A stretch of 15,648 bases of DNA. Source: MAG-120531 sp963934855. Its GTDB lineage: Bacteria > Bacteroidota > Bacteroidia > Flavobacteriales > Flavobacteriaceae. A program made the translations under genes and the position numbers. This document shows positions 7,588 to 13,942 of the stretch, in pieces; positions within the stretch are counted from its first letter, which is position 1; each line of letters opens with the position of its first letter. A model generated the notes under the pieces. It made no database searches. It was not told the DNA's origin and saw only the letters and a list, made by a program, of their open reading frames with translations. The stretch is taken from positions 1 to 15,648 of the forward strand of contig CAWWAC010000032.1 of assembly GCA_963934855.1 (NCBI GenBank). Direction: 5' to 3'.

Positions 7588-7614
7588 ATATTTTAAAAAA
7601 AAGTTTATTCACTT

Positions 7615-8565
7615 TTACAAATCCATAAAATCTAATACATGACGCTCTATCCTGTTTTGAATATCGTCCAAAGGAGCTTTTACAAATGTTTCACCAGTAA
7701 TATTTTCATAGAGTTCAATATATCTCTCAGAAACCTCAGAGATATATTCATCTGACATTTCAGGCAATTGCTGCCCTTCTAAGCCTTGGAAACCATGGCT
7801 AATAAGCCACTGCCTTACAAATTCTTTAGAGAGTTGTTTTTGTGCTTCTCCCCTATTTTGCCTTTGCTGGTAGCCATCAGAATAAAAATACCTTGAAGAA
7901 TCTGGGGTGTGAATTTCATCAATTAGTACAATTTCTCCATTAATAGTTTTACCAAACTCATATTTGGTATCTACCAATATTAAACCTCTAGAAGCTGCTA
8001 ATTCAGAACCTCTTTTAAAGAGTGCGTAAGTGTATTTTTCTAAAACCTCATAATCCTCTGCAGACACTATGCCTTTAGCTAATAGATCTTCTTTAGAAAT
8101 ATCAACATCGTGGTCTCCCATTTCTGCCTTAGTAGCAGGGGTAATAATGGGGCATGGAAAAGCATCATTTTCTTTCATTCCCCTTGGCATAGTTACGCCA
8201 CACAAAATTCTCTTTCCAGCATGGTATTCTCTGGCCGCATGTCCAGACATATACCCTCTAATAACCATCTCTACCTTAAAGGGCTCACATGCATGACCTA
8301 TCGCCACATTAGGGTCTGGAGTAGCAATAAGCCAATTGGGAACAATATCCTTGGTATCTGCCATCATTTTAGTGGCAATTTGGTTTAATATTTGTCCTTT
8401 ATAAGGGATTCCTTTTGGCATGACCACGTCAAAAGCAGAAAGCCTGTCTGTGGCAATCATCACTAATAAATTGTCTTCTAAGGTATACACTTCTCTCACC
8501 TTTCCTTTGTAGACACTTTTTTGTCCCGGAAAATTAAAATGGGTTTGGGTAATTGTATTTGACAT
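7615..8565 (-). CDS. purC: Phosphoribosylaminoimidazole-succinocarboxamide synthase (SAICAR synthase)
   Basis: PurC joins aspartate to CAIR with ATP, giving SAICAR, in de novo purine synthesis. The 316-residue protein (from the ATG at 8565) has the N-terminal KGKVREVY nucleotide loop, ATDRLSAFDVVMPKGIPYKG, the substrate-binding EMVIRGYMSGHAAREY and the C-terminal IDEIHTPDSSRYFY motif. Its length fits the longer bacterial/yeast-like form rather than the compact E. coli form of about 237 residues. An earlier in-frame TTG at 8604 would overlap phoH by 35 bp and add 13 residues unlike the family; the ATG at 8565, four bases past the phoH TAG, is the better start. It is cotranscribed with the phoH-like gene and ends at the hairpin at 7563-7587. 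Confidence 0.95.
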   Translation of the reverse strand: MSNTITQTHFNFPGQKSVYKGKVREVYTLEDNLLVMIATDRLSAFDVVMPKGIPYKGQILNQIATKMMADTKDIVPNWLIATPDPNVAIGHACEPFKVEMVIRGYMSGHAAREYHAGKRILCGVTMPRGMKENDAFPCPIITPATKAEMGDHDVDISKEDLLAKGIVSAEDYEVLEKYTYALFKRGSELAASRGLILVDTKYEFGKTINGEIVLIDEIHTPDSSRYFYSDGYQQRQNRGEAQKQLSKEFVRQWLISHGFQGLEGQQLPEMSDEYISEVSERYIELYENITGETFVKAPLDDIQNRIERHVLDFMDL

Positions 8566-8569
8566 GGGA

Positions 8570-9529
8570 CTAGTTTTGGTGTTCAATTGTTTTATAAGCT
8601 TCAATTACTTTTTTAACTAATTTGTGTCTAATAATGTCTTTATCGTCTAAAAACACAATAGAAACCCCTTCAATATTTTGTAAAATAAGTAAGGCCTCTT
8701 TTAAACCAGAAGTAACTCTCATAGGTAAGTCTATTTGTCCAGGATCACCAGTAATCATGAATTTAGCACTCTTTCCCATACGGGTTAAAAACATCTTCAT
8801 TTGGGCATGAGTGGTGTTTTGTGCTTCGTCTAAAATTACAAAAGCATGATCTAATGTTCTCCCACGCATAAAAGCCAAAGGTGCTATCTGAATGGTACCG
8901 TTTTCTAAATACGAAGCCAGTTTTTCTGGACTAATCATATCTCTAAGAGCGTCATAAAGAGGCTGCATATAAGGATCTAATTTTTCTTTTAAGTCTCCAG
9001 GCAAAAACCCTAGATTCTCTCCTGCCTCTACTGCAGGCCTAGTGAGTATAATTTTCTTAACCTGTTTTTCTTTTAGTGCCTTTACAGCCATAGCAACTCC
9101 TGTATAGGTTTTCCCAGTACCAGCAGGCCCAATGGCAAAAACCATATCATTTTTAGCCATGGCATGAACCACTTTTTTCTGATTTGGCGTTTGGGCCTTA
9201 ATTAAACGGCCAGAGACTCCATGCAGAATGACATCGCCCATATGGGCCATAGCCCCTAGGTCCGCTCCTTCTATTTCTGAATCTGACAACAAAGAAGCTA
9301 CATCAGTAGAATTTATCTTATTATACTTGGCAAAATGTGCTGTAATTTTGTCAAATTTTTGTTCAAAATCAGTTAGCAATTCTTCGTTTCCATAGGCTTT
9401 GATCTTATTACCTCTTGCAACAATTTTAAGCTTTGGAAAATATTGTTTTAAAAGGCTAACGGTTTCATTGTCTGATCCAAAAAAATCTCTTGGGTTAACG
9501 TCTGTAATTTCAATAGTGAGTTCGTTCAA
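8570..9529 (-). CDS. phoH: PhoH-family ATPase (PhoL/YbeZ-like)
   Basis: This is a 319-residue cytosolic P-loop ATPase. The N-terminal region of about 70 residues resembles a KH-type nucleic-acid-binding domain (KIVARGNKIKAYG, 35-47). Walker A is GPAGTGKT (134-141), Walker B is VILDEAQNTT (231-240), and GDPGQIDLP (261-269) is the helicase-like sensor segment. Bacterial PhoH/PhoL proteins are linked to RNA metabolism and often work with the YbeY endoribonuclease, but their exact role is not settled; ybeY is not in this window. The frame begins with TTG at 9529, giving LNEL/MNEL; no ATG precedes it after the in-frame stop at 9560-9562, and the first internal ATG would remove the whole KH-like part, so a TTG start is real or translation is otherwise unusual. 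It is followed four bases later by purC, and its promoter region is shared with the divergent DUF62 gene. Confidence 0.93.
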   Translation of the reverse strand: MNELTIEITDVNPRDFFGSDNETVSLLKQYFPKLKIVARGNKIKAYGNEELLTDFEQKFDKITAHFAKYNKINSTDVASLLSDSEIEGADLGAMAHMGDVILHGVSGRLIKAQTPNQKKVVHAMAKNDMVFAIGPAGTGKTYTGVAMAVKALKEKQVKKIILTRPAVEAGENLGFLPGDLKEKLDPYMQPLYDALRDMISPEKLASYLENGTIQIAPLAFMRGRTLDHAFVILDEAQNTTHAQMKMFLTRMGKSAKFMITGDPGQIDLPMRVTSGLKEALLILQNIEGVSIVFLDDKDIIRHKLVKKVIEAYKTIEHQN

Positions 9530-9588
9530 ATGAAGAATTTTAATAAGGTAAATTAATCTCTATTTTTGTGCCCGTATTTTTATGTAAT

Positions 9589-9622
9589 TTTGCATCACAA
9601 ACTTACGCAAAAAATAAGTTTG
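9589..9622 (+). promoter_or_regulatory. Candidate promoter of DUF62 gene
   Basis: TTTG (9589-9592) and TAAGTTTG (9615-9622) are 22 bp apart, giving a start near 9629 and a leader of about 20 bases. A second choice uses TAATTTTG (9585-9592) as -7 with TTTG at 9565-9568. The TAAGTTTG lies in one arm of the inverted repeat ACAAACTTA/TAAGTTTGT (9597-9605/9615-9623); the other arm is the phoH -7 word. Confidence 0.45.
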
Positions 9623-9626
9623 TAAA
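9598..9626 (-). promoter_or_regulatory. Candidate promoter of phoH-purC operon
   Basis: On the minus strand TAAGTTTG (9605 to 9598) matches the TAnnTTTG -7 consensus exactly. Seventeen bases upstream is TTTA (9626 to 9623), a one-mismatch form of the -33 TTTG. This leaves a leader of about 65 bases before the TTG start. Confidence 0.4.
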
Positions 9627-9650
9627 CTTATAAACATATTAACAGCATGT

Positions 9651-10481
9651 ATGGCTATCATTACCTTAACTACAGATTTTGGCACAAAAGATCACTTTGT
9701 AGCGGCCGTTAAGGGGGCTATATACAGTGAGTTAGAACAGGCAAATATTGTTGATATTTCCCATGAAGTGAGTCCTTTTAACATTCAAGAATGCGCCTAT
9801 ATATTAAAAAATTCTTATACACATTTTCCTAAAGGAAGTATTCATATTGTAGGGGTAGATGGTGAAAAAACACCAGACAATCCCCATATAGTTGTCTTAG
9901 TAGACGGCCATTATTTTATATCTGCCAATACTGGCGTAGTCCACCTAATATGCACCAGTATTACTCCAGATAAAGTGGTGTCTATTTCATTACCTAATGA
10001 GCAAGCCTCCTCCTTTCCTACCTTAGACACTTTTGTAAAAGTAGCTTGTCACATTGCTAGGGGTGGTAGTTTAGATGTCATTGGAAAACCTTTTAGCGCT
10101 CTTAAAGAGCTCATAGATTTTAAGCCCCAAATATCTGAGGGAGAAAAAATCATTAGTGGGAGTGTTATTTATATTGACAATTACGGAAATGTAGTAACCA
10201 ATATTAGTCAAACACTTTTTAATACATACCAAAAAGGAAGGACTTTTAAAATTAGGGCTAGACATACCAATATCACCCAAATTCACAAAAAATATTCTGA
10301 CTTTATCAAGTTTGATATAGACAAAGACAAACGCAGTGGAGATGGAGAATTATTAGCTATTTTTAATCAAGCTGGCTATATAGAAATTGCTATTTACAAA
10401 AGCAATCTACAAACCAGCGGAGGCGCCTCTACTTTATTAGGCTTAGATTATTTAGACAGCATTACGCTAGAATTTGACTAA
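9651..10481 (+). CDS. DUF62/SAM hydroxide adenosyltransferase-family protein, atypical active site
   Basis: This 276-residue protein belongs to the fluorinase/chlorinase/SAM hydrolase (DUF62) superfamily. The N-terminal domain begins with ITLTTDFGTKDHFVAAVKG (4-22) and includes DISHEVSPFNIQECAYIL (35-52) and the HYFISANTGV strand (87-96). The C-terminal beta-barrel has the IYIDNYGNVVTNIS motif (173-186). Characterised relatives convert SAM to adenosine and methionine with an Asp-Arg-His triad. Here the expected DPGVG..R segment reads VGVDGEKTPDN (67-77) without the Arg, and the expected F-H-G-R-D segment reads FPTLDTF (122-128) without the His, so chemistry may differ or be lost. This sequence form is, as I recall it, usual in Bacteroidota. 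The ATG at 9651 is chosen because TLTTDFG starts families at this point; an ATG at 9647 is out of frame. It is divergent from phoH. Confidence 0.88.
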   Translation: MAIITLTTDFGTKDHFVAAVKGAIYSELEQANIVDISHEVSPFNIQECAYILKNSYTHFPKGSIHIVGVDGEKTPDNPHIVVLVDGHYFISANTGVVHLICTSITPDKVVSISLPNEQASSFPTLDTFVKVACHIARGGSLDVIGKPFSALKELIDFKPQISEGEKIISGSVIYIDNYGNVVTNISQTLFNTYQKGRTFKIRARHTNITQIHKKYSDFIKFDIDKDKRSGDGELLAIFNQAGYIEIAIYKSNLQTSGGASTLLGLDYLDSITLEFD

Positions 10482-10669
10482 GTCATTCTCACTTAAAATC
10501 ACTTATAAACAATTTTTAATGGTTTAATTCTAAAATTCATTCTTTTTAGAAGATAAAAATTTATTAAAAAACAACCTTATTTAAAGGTCTCAGAGGTTCT
10601 TTTAAAAAAACACAGCTAAAAAATAACAAGCAAACTAAGCTCCTTTATAAGGCTTTGGCTGTTAATAAG
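10482..10669. other. AT-rich intergenic region upstream of dnaN
   Basis: No reading frame of note is seen here. There is an 8-bp perfect hairpin TTCTAAAA/TTTTAGAA (10528-10535/10544-10551) without a following T run, too weak to call a terminator. A branched inverted repeat follows, with CAAACT (10631-10636) pairing AGTTTG (10668-10673) around a small CCTT/AAGG stem (10642-10652). No DnaA-box-like word was found. Confidence 0.5.
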
Positions 10670-10705
10670 TTTGTTTCTGAAAAAAGCACAATTAAAATAT
10701 CTTTG
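10670..10705 (+). promoter_or_regulatory. Candidate dnaN promoter
   Basis: TATCTTTG (10698-10705) matches the TAnnTTTG consensus fully. The nearest TTTG upstream (10670-10673) is 24 bp away, a little longer than usual. Transcription would begin near 10712 and give a leader of about 55 bases. Confidence 0.5.
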
Positions 10706-10736
10706 TAAGTAGTGTTACTTATTGGATTTAACCAAT
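10706..10736 (+). promoter_or_regulatory. Paired small hairpins in the dnaN leader
   Basis: TAAGTA/TACTTA (10706-10711/10716-10721, 4-base loop) is followed directly by ATTGG/CCAAT (10721-10725/10732-10736, 6-base loop). They could stabilise the mRNA 5' end, or the first could be a protein-binding palindrome that overlaps the start of transcription. Function is inferred only. Confidence 0.35.
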
Positions 10737-10765
10737 AAATACGAATAAATACTAAACACATTCAA

Positions 10766-11884
10766 ATGAAGTTTATAGTTTCTAGTGCTTACTTATTAAA
10801 GCAACTCCAAGTTTTAGGAGGAGTCATTAACAACAGTAACACCTTACCCATTTTAGATAATTTTCTTTTCAGTTTAGACGGTAATTCTTTAAAAGTCTCT
10901 GCCTCTGACCTTGAAACAACCATGCATGCCATTTTAGAGGTAGAATCTTCAGACAGTGGCAGTATTGCCATACCAGCTAGATTACTTTTAGACACCCTTA
11001 AAACCTTTCCAGAGCAGCCACTTACCTTTGTAGTAGAGGAAAATAGTACAGTAGAAATTAGCGCTAATAATGGTAAATACGCTTTGGCTTACGCCGATGG
11101 TGCTGAGTTTCCTAATCCAGTAACCCTTTCTAATCCCAGCAAAACAACTATACTTGGAGACATCCTAGCTACGGCCATTTCTAAAACTATTTTTGCTGCT
11201 GGAAACGATGACCTAAGACCTGTAATGAGTGGGGTGTTTTTCCAATTTAGTACAGAAAGTTTAACCTTTGTAGCAACAGATGCTCATAAATTGGTGAAAT
11301 ACCAAAGAACAGATGTACAAGCCTCACAGACAGCAGAATTTATAATGCCTAAAAAACCTTTAAACCTTTTAAAAGGAATTTTGGCGGGTTCAGAATCTGA
11401 GGTAACTATTGAATACAATGATAGCAATGCTAAGTTCAGCTTTGACCAAACAGAATTGGTATGTAGGCTTATAGATGGAAAATACCCAAACTATGAAGCC
11501 GTCATTCCAAAAGAAAATCCAAATGTGCTTACTATTAACAGAAACTTATTTTTAAGTTCTGTGAGAAGAATTGCCATATTCTCTAACAAAACTACCCACC
11601 AATTAAAATTAAAAGTAGCAGGAGCAGAATTAAATATTTCAGCAGAAGATCTAGACTACAGCAACAAAGCAGAAGAGAGGTTAAGCTGTAGTTACCAAGG
11701 AGATGACTTACAAATTGGCTTTAATTCTCGTTTCCTTACAGAGATGCTGAATAACTTAAATTCAGATGACATTAGCCTAGCCATGAGCCTACCAAATAGG
11801 GCGGGTATTTTAACCCCTACAGACGGCTTAGACCCAGGAGAAAATGTGACCATGCTAGTCATGCCTGTCATGTTAAATAATTAA
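10766..11884 (+). CDS. dnaN: DNA polymerase III beta sliding clamp
   Basis: The 372-residue protein is the ring-shaped processivity factor that tethers DNA polymerase III and other partners to DNA. The N-terminus MKFIVSSAYLLKQLQVLGGV, the segment LPILDNFLF (27-35), SASDLETTMHA (45-55), the middle-domain block DDLRPVMSGVFF and TFVATDAHKLV, and the C-terminal end MLVMPVMLNN are all DnaN hallmarks. The final M-P-V-M-L forms the partner-binding cleft. Length is normal for the family, with three clamp domains of about 120 residues each. It stands alone with its own promoter and a bidirectional terminator. As usual in Bacteroidota, it is not beside dnaA. In gliding flavobacteria I recall gldF and gldG just upstream; they are absent here. 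Confidence 0.97.
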   Translation: MKFIVSSAYLLKQLQVLGGVINNSNTLPILDNFLFSLDGNSLKVSASDLETTMHAILEVESSDSGSIAIPARLLLDTLKTFPEQPLTFVVEENSTVEISANNGKYALAYADGAEFPNPVTLSNPSKTTILGDILATAISKTIFAAGNDDLRPVMSGVFFQFSTESLTFVATDAHKLVKYQRTDVQASQTAEFIMPKKPLNLLKGILAGSESEVTIEYNDSNAKFSFDQTELVCRLIDGKYPNYEAVIPKENPNVLTINRNLFLSSVRRIAIFSNKTTHQLKLKVAGAELNISAEDLDYSNKAEERLSCSYQGDDLQIGFNSRFLTEMLNNLNSDDISLAMSLPNRAGILTPTDGLDPGENVTMLVMPVMLNN

Positions 11885-11910
11885 GCCTAAAAGAGTTTTC
11901 TTTGTTTGAT

Positions 11911-11944
11911 AAAAATGGCTGGTGTATTACACTGGCCTTTTTTT
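11911..11944. terminator. Bidirectional terminator between dnaN and DUF4870
   Basis: GGCTGGTGT (11917-11925) pairs with ACACTGGCC (11929-11937), nine pairs with two G-U wobbles and a three-base loop. Seven T residues follow on the plus strand (11938-11944), and five A residues precede (11911-11915), which are T on the minus strand, so it can serve both convergent genes. Confidence 0.8.
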
Positions 11945-11952
11945 ATACAAAA

Positions 11953-12291
11953 CTATTTAATAAACTTAAAAAATGGATAAGATATTTCTTGATTGTTAGA
12001 CACCCTTATAGCATTCAAAATAGGATATACAAGGCCAACAACTCCAACAATTATAAGACCTAATATACCTAAGCCCAGTAAAAAAATAGCAGGAACACAA
12101 ATAAGGGCCAATAAGAAAAGTGAGATTTGAAAATTAATAATAGCCTTGCCATGGGCATCCATTTCTTGCACTACCTCTTTTTGGGTAAGCCAAAGCACAA
12201 GGGGCACAATAAGCCCTCCCATTCCGGTAACTAAGTCTAGTAATTGACTTAAGTGAGTCACCACTAGCAGGTTTTTATCTTCTCTAAGCAT
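11953..12291 (-). CDS. DUF4870 (Tic20-like) small membrane protein
   Basis: This 112-residue protein has the DUF4870 pattern: an N-terminal helix with a conserved histidine (VVTHLSQLLDLVTGMGGLIVP, within residues 9-30), then VLWLTQKE, the charged turn DAHGKAIINFQIS (45-57), and two closely spaced hydrophobic segments (about 55-72 and 73-92), ending in AIRVSNNQEISYPF. Three to four transmembrane segments are predicted by eye. The role of the family is not established; distant likeness to Tic20 has been noted. The gene is single, convergent with dnaN and divergent from mnmE. A possible promoter, TTTG (12326-12323) with TACGTTTT (12302-12295) after 20 bp, ends only three bases before the ATG, which would make a leaderless or nearly leaderless mRNA. 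Confidence 0.85.
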   Translation of the reverse strand: MLREDKNLLVVTHLSQLLDLVTGMGGLIVPLVLWLTQKEVVQEMDAHGKAIINFQISLFLLALICVPAIFLLGLGILGLIIVGVVGLVYPILNAIRVSNNQEISYPFFKFIK

Positions 12292-12391
12292 GATAAAACG
12301 TATTGGTTATAAAATAAATGTACAAAAATGAAATTTAATAAAGAGGTTTCACAAATAACCCAACTCCCATTTTTTTAGTTAATTTTACCCC

Positions 12392-13789
12392 ATGCCACAA
12401 GAACACAACATCATAGCCATAGCCAGCCCAGCAGGAGCAGGAGCCATTTCAGTGCTCAGAATTTCAGGGCCAGAGGCTTGGACACTTGTTGCATCACAGT
12501 TTGTGTCTATTCATAAGAAAGACCTCTTAAAACAAAAAAGTCATACCATTCACTTAGGTCATTTGGTAGATGGAGAAAAAACCTTAGACCAAGTACTCAT
12601 CTCTTTGTTTAAAGGACCACATTCATACACAGGAGAAAATGTAGTAGAAATTTCATGCCACGGCTCTTCTTATATACAACAAGAAATCATTCAACTATTC
12701 TTAAGAAATGGCTGCCAAATGGCACAGGGAGGAGAATTTACTTTAAGGGCTTTTTTGAACGGCAAACTAGATCTAAGCCAGGCAGAGGCAGTAGCAGATC
12801 TTATAGCCTCAGACAATGCAGCCGCACACCAAATAGCCATGCAACAAATGAGGGGTGGGTTTAGTAATGAAATAAAAATACTCAGACAAGAACTATTAGA
12901 CTTTGCATCGCTTATAGAACTAGAGTTAGACTTTGCAGAAGAGGATGTAGCCTTTGCAGACCGAAATGCGTTTGGAGTACTTCTAAAAAAAATATCACGT
13001 GTACTCAGGCAATTAATAGATTCTTTTGCATTGGGGAACGTCATTAAAAACGGTATACCCGTAGCCATTGTAGGCGCACCAAACGCAGGTAAATCTACTC
13101 TACTTAACGCCCTATTAAATGAAGATCGTGCTATAGTTTCAGATATTGCAGGTACCACAAGAGACACTATAGAAGACGAGATTTCTATAGGGGGCATTGG
13201 CTTTAGGTTTATAGATACTGCAGGAATTAGGGACACCCAAGACCAGATAGAAAAACTTGGAATTGCCAAAACTTTTGAAAAAATTGAACAAGCACAATTG
13301 GTGGTCTATATGGTAGATCTTAAACAGTGCTCAGAAGATATGGTTGTGACCACGGCCGATGCTACTGCACTTGCCAAACTAAAAGAAACCTACCCCAAAA
13401 AACCAATCCTTATAATAGGAAACAAAGCAGATCTAATACCGCTAAAAACCCTAGCAAGCATTCAAGAACAAATACCAGGCCTCACGCCCCTATCTGCAAA
13501 AGAAAAAGAAGGAGTAGAAAAGCTCAAAGAATCCTTTTTAAATGTAGTAAACACAGGAGCCTTGCGTAACAATGACTCCATAGTTACCAACTCCAGGCAC
13601 TATGACGCCCTATTAAGAGCCCAAGAAGAAATAGGTAAAGTCCAAGACGGATTGGCCATAGGCCTATCCTCAGACCTAATGGCCATAGACATCCGCCAGG
13701 CCCTTTATCACTTTGGAGAAATCACAGGAGAAATAAGCTCAGATGAACTTCTTGGAAATATATTTGCTAACTTCTGTATTGGTAAGTAA
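12392..13789 (+). CDS. mnmE: tRNA-5-carboxymethylaminomethyl-2-thiouridine GTPase MnmE
   Basis: MnmE (TrmE/ThdF), with MnmG, modifies the wobble uridine of several tRNAs. The 465-residue protein has the full architecture: N-terminal tetrahydrofolate-binding domain (about 1-120, DTIVAIASPAG-like start NIIAIASPAGAGAISVLRIS), helical domain with DFAEEDV (180-186), and an inserted GTPase domain with G1 GAPNAGKS (228-235), G2 GTTRDT (254-259), G3 DTAG (275-278) and G4 NKAD (344-347). It ends in the conserved FCIGK, whose cysteine is needed for activity. The ATG at 12392 fits the family start. No convincing promoter was seen. The last 18 bases are a probable recombination site for the element downstream; the reading frame and C-terminus are intact, so insertion has restored or spared the gene. 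Confidence 0.97.
   Translation: MPQEHNIIAIASPAGAGAISVLRISGPEAWTLVASQFVSIHKKDLLKQKSHTIHLGHLVDGEKTLDQVLISLFKGPHSYTGENVVEISCHGSSYIQQEIIQLFLRNGCQMAQGGEFTLRAFLNGKLDLSQAEAVADLIASDNAAAHQIAMQQMRGGFSNEIKILRQELLDFASLIELELDFAEEDVAFADRNAFGVLLKKISRVLRQLIDSFALGNVIKNGIPVAIVGAPNAGKSTLLNALLNEDRAIVSDIAGTTRDTIEDEISIGGIGFRFIDTAGIRDTQDQIEKLGIAKTFEKIEQAQLVVYMVDLKQCSEDMVVTTADATALAKLKETYPKKPILIIGNKADLIPLKTLASIQEQIPGLTPLSAKEKEGVEKLKESFLNVVNTGALRNNDSIVTNSRHYDALLRAQEEIGKVQDGLAIGLSSDLMAIDIRQALYHFGEITGEISSDELLGNIFANFCIGK
13772..13789 (+). other. Putative attachment-site core at mnmE 3' end
   Basis: TTCTGTATTGGTAAGTAA encodes the invariant FCIGK-stop of MnmE. As I recall it, this closely matches the 18-bp repeat used by the trmE/thdF-specific elements of the SGI1 group. 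A complete integrase begins 153 bp further on in the same direction. A second copy would be expected at the far end of the element, outside this window, so the call rests on position and sequence only. Confidence 0.5.
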
Positions 13790-13845
13790 AGTGTGTTTCC
13801 ATTGATTTACTATTACTAACAATATCCTTATTTTTAGAGTATTAT

Positions 13846-13864
13846 AGAATAGTTGTATTCTTTT
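13846..13864 (+). terminator. Weak hairpin possibly ending mnmE transcription
   Basis: AGAATA (13846-13851) and TATTCT (13856-13861) form a six-pair stem with a GTTG loop, followed by a short T run. The stem is AT-rich and weak, so read-through into the integrase is possible. Confidence 0.25.
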
Positions 13865-13888
13865 AATTGTATATTTATTTCATAATAA

Positions 13889-13939
13889 TGATACATATTT
13901 GATACAATCAATGTATTAATGTATCAATTTTGATACAAT
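13889..13939. repeat. TGATACA repeat cluster upstream of integrase
   Basis: TGATACA occurs in direct orientation at 13889, 13900 and 13931 and inverted (TGTATCA) at 13920-13926, with a near match TGTATTA at 13912-13918. The 11-mer TTTGATACAAT is repeated exactly at 13898-13908 and 13929-13939, 31 bp apart. The cluster ends three bases before the integrase ATG. It is likely an operator, or a set of arm-type sites for the recombinase or its excisionase. Confidence 0.6.
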
Positions 13940-13942
13940 TAC

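Noticed and set aside
8566..8604. Longer N-terminus of purC from a TTG at 8604
   Set aside because: It would overlap phoH by 35 bp and add residues not found in the family; the ATG at 8565 fits the operon spacing.
10482..10765. Replication origin next to dnaN
   Set aside because: No DnaA-box-like words or ordered repeats were found, dnaA is not present, and dnaN is commonly away from the origin in Bacteroidota.
12691..13269. Long open frame on the minus strand opposite mnmE (about 190 codons)
   Set aside because: It lies wholly inside a well-defined mnmE, its product is serine-rich and of low complexity as expected from an antisense frame, and it has no recognisable domain.
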